In this document: positions 33,680 to 36,612 of the stretch, one piece after another
Layout of the letters: every line of letters begins with the position of its first letter
Position numbering within the stretch: position 1 is the first letter of the stretch
Assembly: GCA_019347945.1 (NCBI GenBank)
Contig: JAHWKK010000028.1
Location: 1-36,612, forward strand
DNA from: Acidobacteriota bacterium
GTDB taxonomy: Bacteria; Acidobacteriota; Thermoanaerobaculia; Gp7-AA8; JAHWKK01
DNA: 36,612 nucleotides
Direction of reading: 5' to 3'
Notes under the pieces: model-generated
Database searches by the model: none
What the model was told of the DNA's origin: nothing
What the model saw: the letters and a program-made list of their open reading frames with translations, nothing else
Position numbers and translations under genes: made by a program

Positions 33680-34785
33680 GACGCGCCGGATACCTGCTGC
33701 TCGTCGCGTTGGCGGCCGTCGGGATGGCCGGGCAGGACGACGACCGCAACGCTCTCGAGCGATTGCGGGAGGAGATCAGCGCGCTCGACCGGAATCTGCA
33801 GCAACTGCGCGGCCGGGCGTCCACTGAGCGGGACCGGCTCGGTGATCTCGAGGATGAGATCGCCGTGCAGGCCCGTCAGCTCGAGGCAGCAGAAAGGGCG
33901 ATCGAGGAGATCGAGCGTGACCGGCTCCGGGGGGAGCAACGGCTCGCCGAGCTGACGGCGAGACGGGAGTCACAGCGAGCGGCCCTGGAACGGCGGATGG
34001 TCGCCCTCTACAAGATGGGAGATCTGAGCTATTTGCGGCTTCTCCTCTCCGGGGATCTCGACCCCGCAGCGCTCGGAATGCTGAACTATCTCGTCAAACG
34101 GGATGCACGAATGATCGAGGAGTATCGCGCGACCAGCCAGGCGCTCGCGCAGGAGCGCGCGATGATCGCGGCACGGCAGGTAGAAGCTGTCGAAGTCGCC
34201 CAGATCCTGGAGGGGAAAAAAGCGGACCTCGAACGGTCGCGCTCCGAGCAGCGTCGCCTGATCGCCGAGCTCGAATTCCGCGAGCGCACCGGGCAACAAC
34301 GACTCGATGAGCTCGAGGAGAAAGCAGAACGTCTTCAGCGGCTGCTCGTCGTATTGACGGAGGAAGGTTCAGCGGCCTCTGCGGGGATCGGGCAGTTCCG
34401 CGGCGCTCTCGGGTGGCCGGTGGCTGGCGAAGTGATCGAGCGGTTCGGCAGGCAACGAAGCCGCAAATTTGCGACTTTCACCGTGAATAACGGGATCAGA
34501 ATCGCTTCAGCGCCGGGCTCGGAGGTAAGGCCGGTTTTCCAAGGAACAGTGATCTACTCACAATGGTTGAAGGGGTATGGCAACCTGATCATCGTCGACC
34601 ATGGCGACCGCATCTTCACGCTTTACGGGAACCTGCGGAACAGTCTGGTGGAACGAGGAGAGAGGGTGTCGCCCGCCGACCCGATCGGCACTGTCGAGAC
34701 CGACGGCGCAGGAGACGGCGGGGCGCTTTACTTCGAAGTGAGAGTTGACAACGAGCCGGTCGATCCACTGGCCTGGCTTAGGTGA
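33676..34785 (+). CDS. EnvC-like degenerate LytM/M23 factor (probable amidase activator)
   Basis: The 369-residue protein has a signal peptide (RRAGYLLLVALAAVGMAG), a long periplasmic coiled coil (~residues 25-240) and a C-terminal LytM/M23 domain (~255-369). All zinc-binding positions of active M23 peptidases are replaced: His-x-Gly-x-Asp reads N271-N-G-I-R275, the second His motif reads LYGN319, and the HFEV motif reads Y352FEV. It should not cut peptidoglycan; like E. coli EnvC it more likely activates cell-wall amidases at division. No ATG or GTG fits: a CTG at 33676, overlapping the rnc stop as CTGA with GGAG upstream, gives a full signal peptide, while TTG 33709 or ATG 33724 would truncate it. 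The S41-like gene follows by 13 bases. Confidence 0.8.
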   Translation: MRRAGYLLLVALAAVGMAGQDDDRNALERLREEISALDRNLQQLRGRASTERDRLGDLEDEIAVQARQLEAAERAIEEIERDRLRGEQRLAELTARRESQRAALERRMVALYKMGDLSYLRLLLSGDLDPAALGMLNYLVKRDARMIEEYRATSQALAQERAMIAARQVEAVEVAQILEGKKADLERSRSEQRRLIAELEFRERTGQQRLDELEEKAERLQRLLVVLTEEGSAASAGIGQFRGALGWPVAGEVIERFGRQRSRKFATFTVNNGIRIASAPGSEVRPVFQGTVIYSQWLKGYGNLIIVDHGDRIFTLYGNLRNSLVERGERVSPADPIGTVETDGAGDGGALYFEVRVDNEPVDPLAWLR

Positions 34786-34798
34786 GGTGAAAAGACAG

Positions 34799-35956
34799 AT
34801 GCAACGAGCGCGATTGCCATTCATTCTGCTGTCCCTGGCGCTGATGTCGACCATCATCGTCGGAGCTCTGTTCGGACAGGCGGCCGACAAAGACAATCTG
34901 TACAGAAACCTGAGCCTCTTCACGGAGGTGATCGAGCTGGTCGACAACAGCTATGTGGACGAGGTCGATCAGGAAAGATTGATCGAAGGGGCATTCGCCG
35001 GCGTCACAGAAGCGATCGACGAGTACAGTTTCTATGTGCCCCCCGCTTCGATGGCCGATTACGAACGTGTGCGCGTGCTGGATGACCCGGGCGTCGGCCT
35101 GATCATCTCCAAGAGGCTGGGCTATGCGTACGTCATCGCAACAATTGCCGGATCTCCTGCCGAGCGCGAGGGGATCGTCGCGGGCGATTTCATCGAGCGA
35201 ATCAATGGGAATCTGACCACGGACATGCCGGTATGGAAGATCGAGGCGGCGCTTCGTTTCTTCGAGTCCGATCGGGTCGAGATGACGATCGTGCGCGCCG
35301 GGATGGCGGAAAGGGAGCGGTTCACCTTCGAACAGGAGGATTACGAGATCGATGGCCCGCGCCTCAGCTGGGACGAGGGAGACGCGATCCTCGTCGTGCC
35401 GCAGTTCTCCGCGGGAACCGCCGATCTGGTTGCCGCGATCCTGGAGGAGGTCGGGAAGAGGAAGACGGATCGACTGCTGATCGATCTGCGAGGAAACGCC
35501 TGGGGTGAAGCGGAGGAAGCGATCAGGACCGCCGACCTCTTCATGGAGGAGGGCGTGATCACGTCGACCGAAGGCCGGCGGATCGAGCCGCAAGAGTGGA
35601 ACGCTGAGAAAGGAAGCTCGTGGAACGGCAGCACCGTGGTACTCGTCGATACGTCCACGGCCGGGCCGGCAGAAGTGTTCGCAGCCGCGCTCTCACGGAA
35701 CGGGGTCGCACGTCTGGTGGGAGTCCCGACGTATGGGAAGATGCCGGTTCGGCAGTTCGTGCGCCTCGGAAGCGGCGGTGGCCTCGAAATTACGGTCGGC
35801 CACTATCAGACCCCCGACGGCATGTCGATCGTCGAGGGGGGCGTACGTCCCGACATCGTCATCAATCGTGCGGCGCTCGCGCTCAGCGACGAGGACGAGG
35901 ACCTGATCCTCGATCGCGGACTCGCGATTCTCAGAAGTGAACCTGAAGGAGCCTGA
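34799..35956 (+). CDS. S41 / C-terminal-processing-protease homologue lacking the catalytic serine
   Basis: The 385-residue protein has an N-terminal signal anchor (LPFILLSLALMSTIIVGALF), the CTP helical region (LVDNSYVDEVDQERLIEGA), a PDZ domain (~residues 80-175, PGVGLIISKRLGYAYV) and an S41 core. At the nucleophile site, where active enzymes read S-A-S-A-S-E, this protein reads T287-A-G289-P-A-E, so Gly289 replaces the Ser. The general-base Lys is kept (Lys314 in TYGKMPV), 25 residues later as in E. coli Prc (Ser452/Lys477), confirming the alignment. It is probably proteolytically inactive, perhaps a substrate-binding or adaptor protein; Ser286 or Thr287 substituting cannot be excluded. 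ATG 34799 is preferred; a GTG at 34787 is possible. Confidence 0.8.
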   Translation: MQRARLPFILLSLALMSTIIVGALFGQAADKDNLYRNLSLFTEVIELVDNSYVDEVDQERLIEGAFAGVTEAIDEYSFYVPPASMADYERVRVLDDPGVGLIISKRLGYAYVIATIAGSPAEREGIVAGDFIERINGNLTTDMPVWKIEAALRFFESDRVEMTIVRAGMAERERFTFEQEDYEIDGPRLSWDEGDAILVVPQFSAGTADLVAAILEEVGKRKTDRLLIDLRGNAWGEAEEAIRTADLFMEEGVITSTEGRRIEPQEWNAEKGSSWNGSTVVLVDTSTAGPAEVFAAALSRNGVARLVGVPTYGKMPVRQFVRLGSGGGLEITVGHYQTPDGMSIVEGGVRPDIVINRAALALSDEDEDLILDRGLAILRSEPEGA

Positions 35957-36398
35957 CCAGCCGGTCCTCTTTCTCGAGCGCTGGAGACTCGTACGGAAGC
36001 GGACGATCGGCTTTCTGAAGGAGATCCCCGAGCGCGATCGGACGGGGCTCGCATGGGAGGGCGGCCGCTCGGTCGTCGAGACGGTCGCACATCTGATTGC
36101 CACTCAGGATGCCGTTCTGCGCGGTCTCTCCACGGACGCCTTCACCTTCGACGAGTCGGAGTCGATGGCGGCCCGTGAGGATTGGGAAGGCCTGCTCGCA
36201 AAGGGACGAGAGCTCGATCGTGACCTCGTCGAGCTGCTCGACTCGGTTTCCTCCGAATGGTGGACCTCGGTGAGCGCGCACGGCCTGACGCGGGGGGAGT
36301 GGTTGTGGCAGATGCTCGAGCACGAAATCCATCACCGTGCTCAGATCCCGGTGATCATTCGTATCGCGGGTGGAGTCCCGCCCCGCATCTATCCCTAG
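35937..36398 (+). CDS. DinB-family metal-binding four-helix protein
   Basis: The 153-residue protein has the DinB/YfiT-type four-helix bundle with the three-His metal site: His in ETVAHLIATQ, and the later pair in MLEHEIHHRAQI (HxxxH). Family members include thiol-dependent transferases (bacillithiol, mycothiol) and many of unknown activity, so no reaction is assigned. The GTG at 35937 overlaps the S41-like stop by 20 bases; no strong ribosome-binding site is visible and the exact start is uncertain. It is the last gene before the low-quality contig end. Confidence 0.82.
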   Translation: MNLKEPDQPVLFLERWRLVRKRTIGFLKEIPERDRTGLAWEGGRSVVETVAHLIATQDAVLRGLSTDAFTFDESESMAAREDWEGLLAKGRELDRDLVELLDSVSSEWWTSVSAHGLTRGEWLWQMLEHEIHHRAQIPVIIRIAGGVPPRIYP

Positions 36399-36612
36399 GG
36401 ACGGGGTCGGGGGGGTAAATGGTAAAGAAAGCGGGGCCCCCCCCCCCCGCGGGGGGGGGTTTTGGGGGGAAAGTTCAAAATTAGAACCCACCCCCGCGAC
36501 CCGCCCGCGATACCCCCCCCGGGGGGCGCACCCCGGCGGGGGCCAAACAGGCAACCCAACCACCAGACCCCCCCAGGGTTGAACCCCCGGGGAGACACAA
36601 CACACGCACCCC
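36399..36612. other. low-quality, homopolymer-rich contig end
   Basis: After the DinB-like stop the sequence turns into long C and G runs (about ten C then CG then about ten G near 36437-36459, and more to the end) with almost no coding character. Like the first 200 bases, this looks like an assembly or read-end artefact, not a real GC-rich region. Frames open here should be ignored. Confidence 0.65.

Noticed and set aside
36437-36459. Strong C/G hairpin as a terminator after the DinB-like gene
   Set aside because: The C-run/G-run is most simply a sequencing or assembly artefact at the contig end and is not followed by a normal T-tract.

Overview
The window is about 36.6 kb of GC-rich, very densely packed bacterial chromosome. 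It has a BamD-type outer-membrane assembly lipoprotein, a CpoB/YbgF-like protein, an outer-membrane barrel-like protein ending in Phe, an EnvC-like factor and FrzS-like pseudo-receiver signalling, so the organism is diderm. The gene content fits Acidobacteriota or a similar deep-branching diderm phylum, but I infer this from gene style only; there is no 16S or other decisive marker. About the first 200 and last 210 bases are homopolymer-rich and look like low-quality contig ends.

Layout. (1) 202-6370: a chemosensory-type operon of a zinc-ribbon pseudo-receiver protein, a giant HEAT-repeat protein, CheR, CheB, a coiled-coil/GAF protein and a CheY-like receiver. No CheA, CheW or MCP is visible. 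(2) 6468-12197: a ferredoxin/metallo-beta-lactamase fusion, a secreted protein of unknown function (minus strand), DAHP synthase, an outer-membrane protein with a carboxypeptidase-regulatory-like domain, and a PHP-domain phosphoesterase (minus strand). (3) 12258-18855: a seven-gene run with overlaps or gaps of a few bases: lon, stand-alone PASTA protein, rpe, bamD, cpoB-like, cNMP-binding protein, def. (4) 18870-22653: a STAS protein (minus strand), then gamma-carbonic anhydrase-like protein, aspS and aroB. (5) 22638-24837: a PAS histidine kinase coupled to a small upstream gene (minus strand), and a membrane protein. (6) 24838-26910: pdxH (minus strand) and an orphan NrfD-like membrane protein, separated by a composite repeat: a heptanucleotide tandem array, a large inverted repeat, and a second, inverted copy of the heptamers. 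(7) 26976-32305: Nudix hydrolase, PLP-dependent decarboxylase, glycogen phosphorylase and a PqqB-like MBL lipoprotein in one overlapping run. (8) 32292-36398: a small unknown gene and tRNA-Phe(GAA) on the minus strand, then rnc, envC-like, S41-like and DinB-like genes.

Most genes are joined by ATGA or GTGA stop/start overlaps, so translational coupling is the dominant arrangement. The most notable observations are: two adjacent cell-envelope pseudoenzymes (an EnvC-like protein without any LytM zinc ligand, then a C-terminal-processing-protease homologue whose nucleophile Ser is Gly while the general-base Lys is kept); a pseudo-receiver (Asp to Asn) heading a chemosensory operon that contains a HEAT scaffold; the nested repeat element next to pdxH; and a kinase-less PASTA protein adjacent to rpe.
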